Shown: one piece after another, positions 63,860 through 64,000 of the stretch
Layout: each line of letters opens with the position of its first letter
Position numbering within the stretch: the stretch's first letter is position 1
Source: an uncultured Fidelibacterota bacterium
GTDB lineage: Bacteria; Fidelibacterota; Marinisomatia; Marinisomatales; Marinisomataceae
Assembly (NCBI GenBank): GCA_902538565.1
Contig: CACBFQ010000001.1
Span: 62,001-126,000, forward strand
Direction of reading: 5' to 3'
Length of the DNA stretch: 64,000 nucleotides
Program-made: the position numbers and the translations under genes
Notes under the pieces: model-generated
Seen by the model: the letters and a program-made list of their open reading frames with translations, nothing else
What the model was told of the DNA's origin: nothing
Databases searched by the model: none

Positions 63860-64000
63860 TTACTCTTAATCTCCATCTTTTAACATTAAGCTTTCTTTGT
63901 GCTTTACTGATATTTAGCAATATAGCAATCATCATTAAATTGATGATCAATGAAGATCCTCCGTAACTAATAAATGGTAAAGGAACTCCTGTAACTGGAA
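63852..64000 (-). CDS. ftsW: FtsW/RodA-family glycosyltransferase, C-terminus only
   Basis: The last 48 codons of a SEDS protein enter from the right edge. The segment PVTGVPLPFISYGGSS is the SEDS C-terminal motif, followed by a membrane helix and a basic tail ending RVNA. The position directly before murG matches ftsW in dcw clusters rather than rodA. The rest of the gene is outside the window. Confidence 0.88.
   Translation of the reverse strand, partial: PVTGVPLPFISYGGSSLIINLMMIAILLNISKAQRKLNVKRWRLRVNA

Overview
The window is a gene-dense, AT-rich bacterial chromosome segment carrying almost only housekeeping genes. Nearly all genes lie on the minus strand in long runs with 1-30 bp overlaps; only two plus-strand genes (a 23S rRNA methyltransferase and an OPT transporter) interrupt them. 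The combination of a complete Bat (batA-E) operon, a long-form IspG, an Ala/Glu-rich tail on ribosomal protein S16, envelope genes of a diderm (TonB receptor, Lnt, LolA-like, LapA/LapB-like) and clear Shine-Dalgarno sequences (for example before groEL) suggests a low-GC, probably aquatic member of the Fibrobacteres-Chlorobi-Bacteroidetes side of the tree, perhaps Marinimicrobia/SAR406-like. That placement is inference. MurE carries the DNPR motif, so peptidoglycan probably contains meso-diaminopimelate. No mobile element, prophage or CRISPR array was seen.

Layout (minus strand unless stated). 1-8.7 kb: partial cysS, ddl (apparently with an AUU start), a HAD phosphatase, a LolA-like protein, ftsK, gcvT, ruvA, ruvC, yebC and a SPOR protein. 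8.7-13.8 kb: batE-D-C-B-A. 13.8-22.8 kb: gatA, a small tatA (15174-15350), a DUF4321-type protein, an HtrA-like lipoprotein protease, truA, lnt, ruvX, relA/spoT and dnaB. 22.8-31.3 kb: ung, rpoZ, gmk, yicC, an MFS transporter, rplS, trmD, rpsP, a miniature SMC, a HIT protein and rsmE. 31.3-38.7 kb: a small outer-membrane barrel, a 47-residue membrane protein, a deoxynucleoside kinase, folK, groEL/groES with terminator, dut, an MscS channel and ispG. 38.7-43.4 kb: mraY, murF, murE, an unknown secreted protein and arfB. 43.4-49.4 kb: rlmB (+), an M19 dipeptidase, initiator tRNA-Met, an unexplained 75-nt hairpin, alr and polA. 49.4-53.9 kb: a TonB receptor with a His/Asp-rich segment, a His-rich exported protein and a divergent OPT transporter (+). 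53.9-64 kb: SPOR protein, LapB-like and LapA-like proteins, miaB, an M23 peptidase, a small coiled-coil protein, a terminator, then ftsA, ftsQ, murB, murC, murG and the 3-prime end of ftsW.

The genes combine into a few processes: peptidoglycan precursor synthesis and division (alr, ddl, murE/F, mraY, murG/C/B, ftsW/Q/A, ftsK), DNA replication, repair and segregation (dnaB, polA, ruvABC-type genes, ung, smc, dut), translation and RNA modification, and envelope biogenesis. The most unusual object is the SMC protein (28213-30276). It has canonical SMC heads, but no hinge domain, roughly half-length arms, and a CxxCG motif at its exact midpoint that resembles the Rad50 zinc hook. Other points of note are an in-frame stop inside the rpsP repeat tail, a perfect hairpin directly before the polA start, and the 75-nt hairpin between alr and the initiator tRNA.
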